Counted from the stretch's first letter, positions 35,366 through 45,259 are shown. The stretch is DNA of 51,344 bases from Lachnospiraceae bacterium (GCA_016290905.1 JAEEVO010000011.1:1-51344); one strand, 5' to 3'. The notes: a model not told the origin generated them from the letters alone. Numbers and translations: made by a program.

Positions 35366-36454
35366 ATGATAGACAAGCTTGAAAAGAAATTCGGAAAGTT
35401 CGCGATACGGGGATTGATGAAGTATGTAATAATCCTTTATGTGGCAGGGTTCATCATGAATATGATAAATCCGTACCTTTACTACGAATGGCTGATGCTT
35501 GACGTGGACAAGCTGCTTAAAGGACAGGTATGGCGTCTTATAACATTCATCATCCAGCCTGTTAATACGAATAATATTTTCAGTGTATTCCTTTCACTCT
35601 ATATCAGCTTTTTGTTCGGAAGCATGCTGGAAGGGATCTGGGGATCCTTCAGGTTCAATCTGTACTATTTTTCCGGAATACTGTTCAACGCTCTTGCGGT
35701 AATAGTGATCTATATCGTAACAAGGATTGCATTCGGAGTCGGGCTCAATTTCCCCGTAGAACTGACCTATCTGAATGATACCCTTTTCCTGGCGTTTGCG
35801 GTTACATTTCCCGATACCAGATTCGGTTTTAACAGAGGAAACGGCATCAGTATGTTTACCGTGGTTTACCTGATGGCTGTAACGGTAAATGTTTTTCAGG
35901 CATTTCAGTCAAGTACGTATGACGGTATGATCACTCTTGCGATAAACCTTGTATGGATCTTCGTATTATGTATGGGACCTAAGGGAAAGCATTTGGCGCT
36001 GGCATTTCTTGTGATCATGGGCATAGAACTGGTACAGGCATTTTTCAGCGGTGGAATTGTGTCGAGCGACGGAGTCTTTTATATCATTACAGGGTGGCAT
36101 TACGGTGTCATTGTATTGATAGCCATGTTCTTCGCGCTGCTCAACTTCCTGATACTTTTCATTTCCTTGAAAAAGAAGGGTATCGGTTACAAGAATCCTT
36201 ACAGAAAGCAGTTTATGGAAAGTATTAAAAGAGCCAACGCAGCACGTCAGAGCGGTGAGCCTGAAAGACATGGCAGGACAAACGGAAAGATCATTGTGCT
36301 CAGGCCGCAGAATACGGAAGCACGGCATAAATGTGCAATATGCGGAAGAACGGAAAAGGATGACGATTCGCTGGAGTTCAGATTCTGCAGCAAATGTAAC
36401 GGAAACTATGAATATTGCAGCGATCATCTGTATACACATACCCATGTTGAATGA
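35366..36454 (+). CDS. Rhomboid-like (derlin-type) membrane protein with C-terminal zinc ribbon
   Basis: 362 residues. About six membrane helices; the part LLKGQVWRLITFIIQPVN resembles the rhomboid L1 region. The usual catalytic G-x-S-G serine motif is not seen (GSMLEGIWGSF is at its place), so this is likely a non-catalytic pseudoprotease. A cytoplasmic tail from residue about 275 ends in two cysteine pairs, CAICG (from C323) and CSKCN, plus HLYTHTH, a compact zinc-binding module. Starts 25 bases after rqcH and may be in the same operon. Function unknown. Confidence 0.65.
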   Translation: MIDKLEKKFGKFAIRGLMKYVIILYVAGFIMNMINPYLYYEWLMLDVDKLLKGQVWRLITFIIQPVNTNNIFSVFLSLYISFLFGSMLEGIWGSFRFNLYYFSGILFNALAVIVIYIVTRIAFGVGLNFPVELTYLNDTLFLAFAVTFPDTRFGFNRGNGISMFTVVYLMAVTVNVFQAFQSSTYDGMITLAINLVWIFVLCMGPKGKHLALAFLVIMGIELVQAFFSGGIVSSDGVFYIITGWHYGVIVLIAMFFALLNFLILFISLKKKGIGYKNPYRKQFMESIKRANAARQSGEPERHGRTNGKIIVLRPQNTEARHKCAICGRTEKDDDSLEFRFCSKCNGNYEYCSDHLYTHTHVE

Positions 36455-36485
36455 GCTTTAAAGCTTTTCTTTGCGGAGGCTTAAT

Positions 36486-37535
36486 ATGTTTGTAAAGGAC
36501 TTAAAACTGATCTTCAGCGACAGGAAGATGCTGATCCTTCTTGCACTGCTTGTTATCATAAGTGTTGCGGGAGTCATCTTCTGTATAAAGGAAACAAGAG
36601 GGCCGGCTGTCAGGTTCGGTATAGCCGATGAGGATCAGACGGAAGATTCCTATCTTCTTGTCATATATTTCGACGAAAACGAGGGTTTTAACGAGTACTT
36701 CAAGGTTGTAAGAGGTACGAAGAAAGAACTTGAGGAAGCCTTTGACAGGGGCGAGCTCGACATGTACATGGTCATACCCGAGGGTTTCACAAGGAATCTC
36801 AAGAGCTATGTGAACATGCCGATAGAAACGATCATAAACAATTCGGACAAAACGAAGCTTGAACTAATGTCAATCCTGGCGGATACATATTCCGAGTATA
36901 TAACGGCCGTTCAGATAAACTGCAAGGGCCTGACGGATATGGTGGGCAGGGAGGATTTTGACAGTGCGCTTGTTCAGCGGGAGCTGGTACTTACCGCTCT
37001 CGGAAAAGATTCCTTCTTCAGACGAAAGACCATCGACAGGTTTGAAGGGATCTCGCTGGTAAATTACTATATTTATTCCGGGATTATCCTGATAATACTG
37101 TACGCCGGCCTGTTTGCCGGACTTAAATCCCTAAAGGAAAGACTCGGGAAAGCGGGTGAGAGGCTTGTATCTGTCGGAGTCGGGCGCGGAAAGATATTTT
37201 TCTCGAGCCTTTCGGCGTTTGTACTTGTTTATACGGTGATAATGGGTATAGCCCTCGGCCTTATAGCGGGTCTCGGGGAACTTACGGTTCCTCCTGTAGC
37301 CATATTTTTTGTCTTCCTTGCCATAGTGGTCGTATGCAGCCTGTTCATGCTGATCTCAAAATTCGTAAAGTCGGTGCCTGCATATATGATACTCGGAAAT
37401 ATGCTGATATTGTTTACCACGATAGCCGGAGGCGGTATAATACCGATCATGTACCTGCCTGAGGGCTGCATAGCCGTAGCGAGGTTCACACCGACCTACT
37501 GGTTTATCAAGCTGATACTGCAGACAGGCTTTTAG
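36486..37535 (+). CDS. ABC-2-type membrane permease subunit
   Basis: 349 residues from ATG 36486, which has GGAGG seven bases upstream. An N-terminal helix (residues 17-36), a large extracytoplasmic loop (40-190), then about five helices with the closing pattern AGGGIIPIMYLPEGCIAVARFTPTYW known from ABC-2 and YhgE-type exporters. The next gene is a paralogue with the same topology, so they probably form a heterodimer. No ATPase is encoded nearby. Confidence 0.78.
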   Translation: MFVKDLKLIFSDRKMLILLALLVIISVAGVIFCIKETRGPAVRFGIADEDQTEDSYLLVIYFDENEGFNEYFKVVRGTKKELEEAFDRGELDMYMVIPEGFTRNLKSYVNMPIETIINNSDKTKLELMSILADTYSEYITAVQINCKGLTDMVGREDFDSALVQRELVLTALGKDSFFRRKTIDRFEGISLVNYYIYSGIILIILYAGLFAGLKSLKERLGKAGERLVSVGVGRGKIFFSSLSAFVLVYTVIMGIALGLIAGLGELTVPPVAIFFVFLAIVVVCSLFMLISKFVKSVPAYMILGNMLILFTTIAGGGIIPIMYLPEGCIAVARFTPTYWFIKLILQTGF

Positions 37536-37553
37536 GAAGGATCTAAGAATTAT

Positions 37554-38594
37554 ATGAACCGTTTTATACTAAGACTGAAATTATTGCTCAGGGATCGCAC
37601 GGCGTGCATATGCTACGCGATTTCCGTGATAGTGATGTTCTGCCTTCTGCTGGGACTTAGCAGTGTAAGCGAGGAACAGAGCGCCATACCGGTAGGTCTT
37701 GTCATAAGAGATGACAGCAGGGAAACGGAGGAGCTGGCGGAGAACATCAGGAAAACGAAAGCCATAAAGGTAATCGAGGGTAAAGAGGCCGAGCTGAAGG
37801 ATCAGCTGTTTAACGGTTACTTAAACTGCATCTTCATCATAGATGACGGGTACGGCGACAAGGTTCGCGCCGGAGAGACGGAAGATCTTATAACCGTCAT
37901 TTCGGGAAAAGACGACAGAATGTCGGTTGTAATAAGTGACATCATAGCCGGGAGCATGGTCTACGACATATGCCTGAACAAAGCATACAGGTCCTACCGT
38001 TCGCTCATATCCACGGAACCGGTTCCGCTTAACGCATATAATACGTATGTCTTAAGCCTGAAGGAAGATCCCTCTTATGATTTTTCGTTTGATAAGAAAT
38101 ATATGGATCCCGAAAAAAAGACAATAGATGAGAGTGAAGTCACAAACGGCATGATCTACAGGCAGATGATAGCCGGTATGTTGTGCATGCTGCTCTGCCT
38201 TATGGCATTTGTTTCGTGTAACTGTTTCTGCCTTGAATATGAGAACGGGGTGGCTTACAGGTTAAAGGAACTTCCCGGAAGCAGGATACCAACATTTCTT
38301 ATGGACTTTTTCGGAGTTTTCGTGTATACTATACCTTTGAGTGTAGCGGCAGGTTTTTTATCGAAAAGTGTGATGGGCGTAGTTTACAGTCTCACTTATC
38401 TCATACTGATGTGCCTGATATGTACGGTATTGTCCAAAAGCGTTAAGAAAACGGAGGCATATCAGCTTGTTGGAGCCGTACTGGTTGTCGGACTCGGCAT
38501 ATTAGGTTTCGTAAGCGTGTTTGCGGAGCTGATCGGCGGGCCTGCCTTTCTTAAGTTTACACCGAACGCTATATATATCAGTCTCTTGTTATGA
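37554..38594 (+). CDS. ABC-2-type membrane permease subunit, partner
   Basis: 346 residues. Same plan as the preceding gene: a helix at residues about 14-34, an extracytoplasmic domain (35-200), then a run of helices. It ends FLKFTPNAIYISLLL, somewhat short of the usual last helix end, though not clearly truncated. 18 bases separate the two genes. Substrate unknown. Confidence 0.72.
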   Translation: MNRFILRLKLLLRDRTACICYAISVIVMFCLLLGLSSVSEEQSAIPVGLVIRDDSRETEELAENIRKTKAIKVIEGKEAELKDQLFNGYLNCIFIIDDGYGDKVRAGETEDLITVISGKDDRMSVVISDIIAGSMVYDICLNKAYRSYRSLISTEPVPLNAYNTYVLSLKEDPSYDFSFDKKYMDPEKKTIDESEVTNGMIYRQMIAGMLCMLLCLMAFVSCNCFCLEYENGVAYRLKELPGSRIPTFLMDFFGVFVYTIPLSVAAGFLSKSVMGVVYSLTYLILMCLICTVLSKSVKKTEAYQLVGAVLVVGLGILGFVSVFAELIGGPAFLKFTPNAIYISLLL

Positions 38595-38634
38595 TATATA
38601 TCCGATAACACTATTATATCTGGAGGATAAGGCG

Positions 38635-39879
38635 TTGAAAGGAAAGATCGACACCTCGTTTTTTGAAAAGCTTGAAAGGACATATTTCGAACTGGCGTTT
38701 ACCGAGCTTGCCATGGATTACTACTGTTTAAGGGAAAAAGACATGGAAAACGCAGCGGAAAAGGGCAGCTCCGGTATCGATGAATACAGAGAACGTACGG
38801 AAAAACTCATAAAAAGCTGTTTTACGGAATATGACAGGCTTGAGGAAACGGGAAAAGCAGCGGAAGAGATCAGGAAGGAGCTTAAAGCCAAGGTTGAAAT
38901 CTTTGTTAAGAAGATTGACCGTTTGGAGCTTGACAGCTATGTCCTTCAAAGAGAAGAGAATCCTGATGAGAAATATGATTATCCCGATGACGACGAGGCT
39001 GCCAAAGTAGTGCTCAGAAGTATTTTTTCGGTAAATGACAATGCAGTGATAAATGAGCGGATCAGGTCTGCGATATATGAACTTCCCGTAAGGATGACAA
39101 AGATCAGGTTCTTTGATATAATGAAGAACGGCTTAAAGCTGTATATAGGCGCCGGACGGGACATACTTGAAAGAGCGGTATACATGCTTGAAAGCACTTC
39201 GGGGCTTGCAGGCGACGAGATTGACGAACAAAGCCTTGTATCCGGCGAGAGGGCGGACATCCAAAAGGAATACGAATATCTGAATGAACTTGCCGGGATA
39301 TGCAATTATATATGTGTTATCGGCAAATGTGATGTTGACATCAGAAGCAAGGAAAAGGAAAATATAGACAGGCTGCTCGAGCTTATAAAGGTTTCTTCCG
39401 AGCTTGACGAGGAGAAAAGCCATGACGCCGAGCAGATACTTTCAAAATTAGAGGGTAAGCTTGAAGAACTGGCCGGAAAGCTTGCTGTTTACGAGGCAAA
39501 GCTTGCGGGATACCTGGAATCGGTCGAAGAGCCCGATGAAAAAGCAATCGATCTTGAAATGATGAGAAGGCTGATGTCATCATCCGTTTATGCGGATCTG
39601 GAACAGATCGAGCCCGATGAGGCCGATGCGGAGGATGTTGAAAAAGCCTTTGAGAAGCTTTCGCAGAAGCTTTCGGAAAGCTTTAAAAACGGAGACAGGA
39701 AGCTCAACAGGGCAAGGATGGCGGCATGTCTTTCCGCACTTCCGGTATTCTTTAATTCAAGGACGGATGTTATGAACTACGTAAGGGAGTCCTTATCATC
39801 CTGCAGCAATATCCATGAGAAGAACATAGCAATCTCAAATATCGTAGATTCAGGTTACAGTGAGGAATTTGAAGACTAA
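38635..39879 (+). CDS. Conserved acidic helical protein, function unknown
   Basis: 414 residues, predicted to start at TTG 38635 with GGAGG nine bases upstream. No family recognised. The sequence is nearly all charged helix, with E/K-rich heptads (LEGKLEELAGKLAVYEAKLA at about 275-295), no signal peptide and no membrane segment, so it is a soluble coiled-coil protein. It lies 40 bases after the permease pair and 14 bases before the next small gene, hence likely one operon. Confidence 0.6.
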   Translation: MKGKIDTSFFEKLERTYFELAFTELAMDYYCLREKDMENAAEKGSSGIDEYRERTEKLIKSCFTEYDRLEETGKAAEEIRKELKAKVEIFVKKIDRLELDSYVLQREENPDEKYDYPDDDEAAKVVLRSIFSVNDNAVINERIRSAIYELPVRMTKIRFFDIMKNGLKLYIGAGRDILERAVYMLESTSGLAGDEIDEQSLVSGERADIQKEYEYLNELAGICNYICVIGKCDVDIRSKEKENIDRLLELIKVSSELDEEKSHDAEQILSKLEGKLEELAGKLAVYEAKLAGYLESVEEPDEKAIDLEMMRRLMSSSVYADLEQIEPDEADAEDVEKAFEKLSQKLSESFKNGDRKLNRARMAACLSALPVFFNSRTDVMNYVRESLSSCSNIHEKNIAISNIVDSGYSEEFED

Positions 39880-39893
39880 GTGGAGGGAAAAAG

Positions 39894-40235
39894 GTGATCG
39901 AGTGGAGTAAAAAGCTTTTTCTTTCGGACAGTATAAAGGAAAAACCGAAAAGGCTGCGAAAGATACGAAAAAAGCTTGAAAAGCCCGACAAGCTCAGGTT
40001 CGGTGCATTTCTCATAACGCTTAACTCAAATGGGTCGGATCTCTTTGATATTTACAATATCCTGATGTTTCCGGCAAAGCATTTTAAAAAGGAAAACGCA
40101 GATGTAAAGATAATAGGCGTTGCGAAGAATGCGGATGACGCAAAGGAACTCACCGGCGGTATTGTACTTAAGCTGATGAAAGAAGGCGTAAGTCTTACAC
40201 CGGACGGATTAAAAGGCTTTTTTAAAGATACATGA
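39894..40235 (+). CDS. Small conserved protein, function unknown
   Basis: 113 residues, GTG start at 39894 with AGGGAAAAAGG before it. A very basic N-terminus (KKLFLSDSIKEKPKRLRKIR) leads to an alpha/beta domain with FGAFLITLNSNGSDLFDIYN and VKIIGVAKNADDAKELTGGI. The pattern looks like a small cytosolic binding domain but I cannot name it. Between the helical protein and the DUF2953 gene, same strand. Confidence 0.6.
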   Translation: MIEWSKKLFLSDSIKEKPKRLRKIRKKLEKPDKLRFGAFLITLNSNGSDLFDIYNILMFPAKHFKKENADVKIIGVAKNADDAKELTGGIVLKLMKEGVSLTPDGLKGFFKDT

Positions 40236-40280
40236 CGTTGCGGTCACGTTAGCTTAAACGGACCGGGTTAGGAGCAGACA

Positions 40281-41447
40281 GTGGGTGCGGTTATTCTGAC
40301 GATATTAAAGATAATTGGAATAACATTAGCGGTATTAGTCGGACTGATACTGCTTATTGTCTTGCTTGTAGGCTTTGTCCCGGTAAGATATAAGGCGTCT
40401 GCGGAGTATCCTGCGGAGGGTACGTTAAAGGACGATGTCATAAGCCTGAGAAAAAGAGAAGCCTTAAAGAACAAGGTCAAAGCAGTGGACCTTGAAGAAG
40501 GGGAGACTCCCCGGAAAGAAAAGAAACCACTTGAGATAAAGGCGGATGCCGTTGTATCGTGGCTTTTGCACATAGTGCATGTCAGGTATTCGCTTGACAG
40601 TACCGGAAGCATCATGACGGTCAGGCTGTTCGGACTCTTTAAGATTTATTCCAACGATCCCGAGTCCGTAAGGAAGAAGGAAGAGAAGAAGAGAAAGAAA
40701 GAAGAAAAGCAGCGGCGCAAAGAAGAGAAAAAGGCCGCTAAGGAAAAGTCCCGAAAAGACAGCTCCGAAGAAAACAAGCCGGCAGAGACGGAAGAGGTTA
40801 AAGCTTTGGAAGCTGAACCGGAGAAAGCAGAAAATCCGGAGACAGACGCTAAAGAGCATGAGCCCGAAGAAAAAAAGACCGATGAAGAAAAAACGGGATC
40901 TTTAGAAAGTAAGGACGGCGTAAAGGAAGAGGCTTCTGAAACAGATAAGGATAAAGCAGCTTCCGATGATTTTGACGCATTTGATGATGACGACGAGCTT
41001 GATGATGAAGAGCCGAAAGAAAAGAAGGGCATCGTCGGAAAGATAAAAGGCATATACGGAAAGATTTCTTCCATATTTAAAAAGATAAAATATGTCAAGG
41101 ATATGAAGGACGATGAACGTGTTCGGAGCGGTCTTTCATACGGAAAGAAAAAACTGTTTCTTATTATAAAGAGAGTACTTCCTAAGAAAGTAAAAGGAAG
41201 GGTAGCCTTCGGAATGGATGATCCGGCGACAACGGGTTATATCATGGGAGGCGCATGTCTGTTCTACAGACACTGGAGAGGACATTTCCTGCTGGAGCCC
41301 GATTTCGAAAAAAAGAGGCTTGAGGCGGATGTGAACCTCAAAGGAAGGATTGTTTTGGCAATGCTTGTTATACCGGCCGTGAAGGTATGGTTTAATAAGG
41401 ATATAAAGCATATTCGCAGGAGAGTGGGTAAGCTTAAAAAAATGTAA
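40281..41447 (+). CDS. DUF2953 membrane protein with long charged insert
   Basis: 388 residues, GTG start at 40281 with GGAGC upstream. One N-terminal helix (about 3-30). The conserved parts are FVPVRYKASAEYP, VRYSLDSTGSIMTVRLFGLFKI and the C-terminal block from about 290 (ATTGYIMGGACLFYRHW). Between about 131 and 250 is an extremely charged low-complexity segment, first K/E/R then E/D. In Bacillus the homologue YtfI is next to ytfJ; the gerW/ytfJ gene follows here too, which supports the call. Confidence 0.78.
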   Translation: MGAVILTILKIIGITLAVLVGLILLIVLLVGFVPVRYKASAEYPAEGTLKDDVISLRKREALKNKVKAVDLEEGETPRKEKKPLEIKADAVVSWLLHIVHVRYSLDSTGSIMTVRLFGLFKIYSNDPESVRKKEEKKRKKEEKQRRKEEKKAAKEKSRKDSSEENKPAETEEVKALEAEPEKAENPETDAKEHEPEEKKTDEEKTGSLESKDGVKEEASETDKDKAASDDFDAFDDDDELDDEEPKEKKGIVGKIKGIYGKISSIFKKIKYVKDMKDDERVRSGLSYGKKKLFLIIKRVLPKKVKGRVAFGMDDPATTGYIMGGACLFYRHWRGHFLLEPDFEKKRLEADVNLKGRIVLAMLVIPAVKVWFNKDIKHIRRRVGKLKKM

Positions 41448-41483
41448 AAGATTTACAAAGTATAAATGAAAAGGAGAAAAACT

Positions 41484-41897
41484 ATGGCAGACAACAATTT
41501 CAACGAGACAGTCAGCTCTTTATTCAAGGGGATGGATTCATTCATTTCATCCAAGACGGTTGTGGGTGAACCCATTAAGTTTGACGACGGAACAGTATTA
41601 CTTCCTCTGGTTGATGTAAGCTTCGGTGTGGCAGCAGGCGCCAGCAGCAAGAAGGAAAAGAATAATGACAGTGCAGGCGGCGGAATGGGCGGAAAGGTCA
41701 GCCCCAATTCTGTTCTCGTTGTCAAGGACGGACAGTGCAAGCTTGTCAGTGTAAAGAGTACCGATGTGGTATCAAAGGTTATTGACATGGTTCCGGGTGT
41801 TATAGATAAGTTCAAGAAGTCACCTAAGGATAAGGAAAAAGAGAAGGAAATGGTAAAAAAGGGTGAGGAATATCTGAACGGACAGGAGAAAGACTGA
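41484..41897 (+). CDS. ytfJ: GerW-family sporulation protein (YtfJ)
   Basis: 137 residues from ATG 41484, preceded by AAGGAG; an ATG at 41466 lacks a ribosome site. Core motifs: VVGEPIKFDDGTVLLPLVDVSFG, GGGMGGKVSPNSVLVV, then VDM-P. The family occurs with DUF2953 in sporeformers and also in non-sporulating Lachnospiraceae. The C-terminal tail is lysine-rich. Its biochemical role is not known. Confidence 0.88.
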   Translation: MADNNFNETVSSLFKGMDSFISSKTVVGEPIKFDDGTVLLPLVDVSFGVAAGASSKKEKNNDSAGGGMGGKVSPNSVLVVKDGQCKLVSVKSTDVVSKVIDMVPGVIDKFKKSPKDKEKEKEMVKKGEEYLNGQEKD

Positions 41898-41902
41898 GTA
41901 AA

Positions 41903-44101
41903 ATGAACAAGTTTTTTAGGAATATCGGAAGAGCAATGGCACTGATCCTGACATTGACCATGATCATGTGTTCATTCTCCGGTTGTGAGCTATTGCTGGA
42001 GGACAGTCCCTCAGACAGTTCCCAGACATCCGAGAATGGCACGGGAAGTCAGGGACAGAGTTCGGAGAACGGAAACAAGGACGCTACACAGGACATAATC
42101 GGAATGCTGTTTGATGCCTTTTTCGGAGGAAGTTCTTCGGATTACGGCTGGGAACAATCAAGCTATGAAGGTGAAACGGGAAACATTCCGAGTAATTTTC
42201 AATATGCAGATATAAGCAATATTCCTGCGGGAAACGGTACGGCGACCGTTATGGTTTATATAATAGGTTCAAACCTTGAAACCCAAAACGGATGCGCAAC
42301 CTTGGATCTTCAGGAAATGTGTGAAGCGGGGATCGGAAGCAATATTAATCTTATAGTTGAAGCCGGCGGTGCAAAAGAATGGCAGAACAGCGTTATGACT
42401 TCAGGCAAGACGGGAAGGTACAGGGTAACCGGCTCGGGAGTACAGCAGCTTGATACAGCTTCAACAAAGAGCATGGTAGAGCCTTCGGAAGTGAGCAGCT
42501 TTATCAACTTCTGTGTAAAGAACTATCCCGCCGACAGATATGGGTTAATATTCTGGGATCACGGCGGAGGAACCATCGCAGGATTCGGAACCGATGAGCT
42601 TTACTCGGAATCCCTTTCGTTGGACGAGATCTCGAGCGCGGTAAAAAATACAAACGTACATTTTGATTTTATAGGTTTTGATGCGTGTCTGATGGGAACC
42701 ATCGAAACTGCATACTCGTTAAGGAACAGTGCGGACTATCTTATTGCGTCTGAAGAAACGATGCCCGGACTTGGCTGGTCATATATCGGATGGCTTAAGG
42801 CTCTCAGTAAAAATCCTTCACTTGATATGGAAAAGCTCGGAAGTATCATCATTGATGACTTTACAGCTTCCAACGGGACAAGTGACATAACTTTGAGTCT
42901 TATAGATCTCAGTAAGATAGAAAGCGTATATGCAAAGCTGGCGGAGCTTTGTGCCAAAGGTAGTGAGGCACTTTACGCCGGACAGTATAATACACTGTCT
43001 TCAGCTAGAAAGAAGTGTAAAGCCTTCGGTAACGGAGAATATGAACAGATCGATATAGTCGATTTCTGTAACAGGTGTGAGCTTAGTGGAGCTTCCGATA
43101 TGATCGCAGCGGTTAACGACTGTGTAAAATATCATAAAACCAATATTAAGGGTACAAACGGTCTTGCAATGTATTTCCCGTTTGATTATCCGAGCTATTA
43201 TAATCAGATCAGACAAATGCTGAAGGGCTTTGGAATGGACAACAGTTCTTGTACCGGTTTCTTTAACAATCTGCTTTCCGGAAGATCCGGCGGACATACT
43301 TCGAAAGCAAAGTCGGCGATAGAGGTAAAGACCGGTTACGATTCCGGTACCGAGGAGACGGATTATACGCAGGAAGACTGGTATAACAATGAGATATCAT
43401 CCGCGGCCGGTATCGTTGAATTCCCTCTGACGGAAGACGGACTTTTGCCGTTGACAGAGTCGGAAGACAACTATGTGGTTGAGCTTACTCCGGAACAGTG
43501 GAATGCCATAGTCTTAACCGATATCGGAGTGTTTGTGGATACTGAGGACGGTCTGGTAGATATTGGTTCGGACAGTTTATACGGTGTTGACAAAAACGGA
43601 AACCTGGTCGTTGATTTTGACAATATATGGGTTACCATAAACGGTCAGTATGTTCAATATGTTTCCGAAGGGACTTATACATACGATGACGGCACCTGGG
43701 TTAAAATCGGGTATGTGCCCGCTGTGTATACAAGCGCCAGGACGGGGGAGACAAAACTGATCGAGATCATGCTTTACTGGGATCAGGATCATCCCGACGG
43801 ATTGGTAAGAGGTTACAGAGCCGCCATGGATACGAGTGAGGGACCTTCGCAGGCTGAAAGAAGCATCAATTCGTTTGTTAAGGGTGATAAGATATTGTTC
43901 TACTTTGATTTTTACACCTATGACGGCGAACTGATCGATCAGTATCCCATAGATGAAGAAATAGTAATTGACGGAAAACTCAAGGTAGCCTACGAGGATA
44001 TCGGAGAAAGCAATCTGCTTATTTATGCTCATATGCAGGATATTTACGACAACGATTACTATTCGGAATTCCTGATTTTAAATGCCAATGCGGAAGAATG
44101 A
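41903..44101 (+). CDS. Clostripain-related (C11) cysteine protease lipoprotein
   Basis: 732 residues with a lipoprotein signal ending SFSGC, so C28 would be lipidated. A Ser/Gly-rich linker (30-110) leads to a C11 peptidase domain: VMVYIIGSNLE, catalytic H220 in YGLIFWDHGGG, and catalytic C262 in FDFIGFDACLMGTIETAY. The region from about 440 to 732 is a beta-rich extension of unknown function. C11 proteases are caspase-like, cleave after basic residues and often self-activate. Expected on the outer face of the membrane. It starts 5 bases after gerW. Confidence 0.88.
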   Translation: MNKFFRNIGRAMALILTLTMIMCSFSGCELLLEDSPSDSSQTSENGTGSQGQSSENGNKDATQDIIGMLFDAFFGGSSSDYGWEQSSYEGETGNIPSNFQYADISNIPAGNGTATVMVYIIGSNLETQNGCATLDLQEMCEAGIGSNINLIVEAGGAKEWQNSVMTSGKTGRYRVTGSGVQQLDTASTKSMVEPSEVSSFINFCVKNYPADRYGLIFWDHGGGTIAGFGTDELYSESLSLDEISSAVKNTNVHFDFIGFDACLMGTIETAYSLRNSADYLIASEETMPGLGWSYIGWLKALSKNPSLDMEKLGSIIIDDFTASNGTSDITLSLIDLSKIESVYAKLAELCAKGSEALYAGQYNTLSSARKKCKAFGNGEYEQIDIVDFCNRCELSGASDMIAAVNDCVKYHKTNIKGTNGLAMYFPFDYPSYYNQIRQMLKGFGMDNSSCTGFFNNLLSGRSGGHTSKAKSAIEVKTGYDSGTEETDYTQEDWYNNEISSAAGIVEFPLTEDGLLPLTESEDNYVVELTPEQWNAIVLTDIGVFVDTEDGLVDIGSDSLYGVDKNGNLVVDFDNIWVTINGQYVQYVSEGTYTYDDGTWVKIGYVPAVYTSARTGETKLIEIMLYWDQDHPDGLVRGYRAAMDTSEGPSQAERSINSFVKGDKILFYFDFYTYDGELIDQYPIDEEIVIDGKLKVAYEDIGESNLLIYAHMQDIYDNDYYSEFLILNANAEE

Positions 44102-44133
44102 TCTAAAAAAATCTTCTGTTTATGAAAAAATAC

Positions 44134-44162
44134 TTGCAATATTTTTTCTCTTGTGATAGAAT
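44134..44162 (+). promoter_or_regulatory. Promoter of rpmB
   Basis: TTGCAA, 17-base spacer, TAGAAT; 52 bases before the rpmB start. Confidence 0.65.
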
Positions 44163-44214
44163 ACGAATGTTTGAGGCATAAAGAGCCTAAAAGAAGTGTT
44201 AAGGAGGTGTGAAT

Positions 44215-44412
44215 ATGGCTAAGTGTGCTATTTGTGAGAAAGAAAATAGATTCGGACATCAGCTGAGCTATTCAAGAAGCCACGTTTCAAGACGTGCAAA
44301 CAGGATGTGGAAGACCAACGTTAAGTCTGTAAAAGTTAAGACTGCAGGCGGAACTCAGAAGATGTATGTATGCACTTCCTGTCTCAGATCAGGCAAGGTT
44401 GAGCGTGCGTAA
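44215..44412 (+). CDS. rpmB: 50S ribosomal protein L28
   Basis: 65 residues beginning MAKCAICEKENRFGHQLSYS. The four cysteines of the zinc-binding type are present (CAIC at the start, CTSC near the end). AAGGAGGTG lies 6 bases before the ATG. Own promoter and terminator. Confidence 0.96.
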   Translation: MAKCAICEKENRFGHQLSYSRSHVSRRANRMWKTNVKSVKVKTAGGTQKMYVCTSCLRSGKVERA

Positions 44413-44430
44413 TCGGAACCTATGAATTAT

Positions 44431-44468
44431 AAGACATGTGACTGTTTAAGCGGTTGCATGTCTTTTTT
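44431..44468 (+). terminator. Terminator of rpmB
   Basis: Stem AAGACATG/CATGTCTT with a long inner loop that can pair further, followed by six T residues. Confidence 0.8.
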
Positions 44469-44487
44469 CTATATAAAGGAGGATGCG

Positions 44488-45165
44488 ATGGCTTCGATAG
44501 CAAACGACTGGAGGGAAAAACTGCTTCCGGAGTATAATAAGCCTTATTATCGTGAACTGTATAAATTTATAAAGGATGAATATTCAAAACATGTAATATA
44601 CCCACCGTCTGAGGATATTTTTAACGCTCTGCATTATACGCCGTTAAATAATGTAAAGGTTGTCATACTCGGGCAGGATCCTTATCATGAGCCGAACCAG
44701 GCTCACGGACTGTGCTTTTCGGTTCTTCCCGGAAATCCCGCTCCGCCCTCGCTTGTAAATATATATAAGGAATTAAATACGGATCTCGGCTGTTTCATTC
44801 CCGACAACGGATATCTTAAGAAATGGGCGGATCAGGGAGTACTTCTGCTGAATACGGTGCTGACGGTACGTGCGCATATTGCCAATTCCCATGCGGGACA
44901 CGGATGGGAATTGTTTACCGACGCAATAATCAAAACCGTAAATGAGACAGATCGCCCGATAGTATTCATGCTCTGGGGATCGCCGGCACAGAAGAAGGCA
45001 GCACTGCTTGATAATCCGAAACACCTGGTGCTTACAGCTCCGCATCCGAGTCCGTTATCGGCTCACAGAGGATTTTTCGGATGTCACCATTTCAGTACGG
45101 CAAACGAATTCCTTAAGAAAAACGGGATTGAACCTATCGACTGGCAGATAGAAAACCTGAGTTAA
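44488..45165 (+). CDS. ung: Uracil-DNA glycosylase, family 1
   Basis: 225 residues from ATG 44488, preceded by AAAGGAGG. An ATG at 44422 would run through the rpmB terminator and is rejected. Catalytic motif GQDPYH with D64; the second motif [13 protein letters not shown] with the leucine-loop region near the end. It removes uracil from DNA as the first step of base excision repair. Stands alone between rpmB and the SCP2 gene. Confidence 0.95.
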   Translation: MASIANDWREKLLPEYNKPYYRELYKFIKDEYSKHVIYPPSEDIFNALHYTPLNNVKVVILGQDPYHEPNQAHGLCFSVLPGNPAPPSLVNIYKELNTDLGCFIPDNGYLKKWADQGVLLLNTVLTVRAHIANSHAGHGWELFTDAIIKTVNETDRPIVFMLWGSPAQKKAALLDNPKHLVLTAPHPSPLSAHRGFFGCHHFSTANEFLKKNGIEPIDWQIENLS

Positions 45166-45198
45166 AACGGGCTTTAAGACGCCGCGCAAAAAAATTGT

Positions 45199-45259
45199 TT
45201 GACATATAAATAAAATCTGTTTATAATCACAATAAATAATAAATGGTTTATTTATTGTG
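45199..45259 (+). promoter_or_regulatory. Consensus promoter and operator-like palindrome before the SCP2 gene
   Basis: Exact TTGACA (45199-45204), 17-base spacer, exact TATAAT (45222-45227). Immediately after, a perfect 12-bp inverted repeat CACAATAAATAA / TTATTTATTGTG (45228-45259) covers the expected transcription start. It could be a repressor site or a leader hairpin. The leader to the ATG is about 145 bases. Confidence 0.7.
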
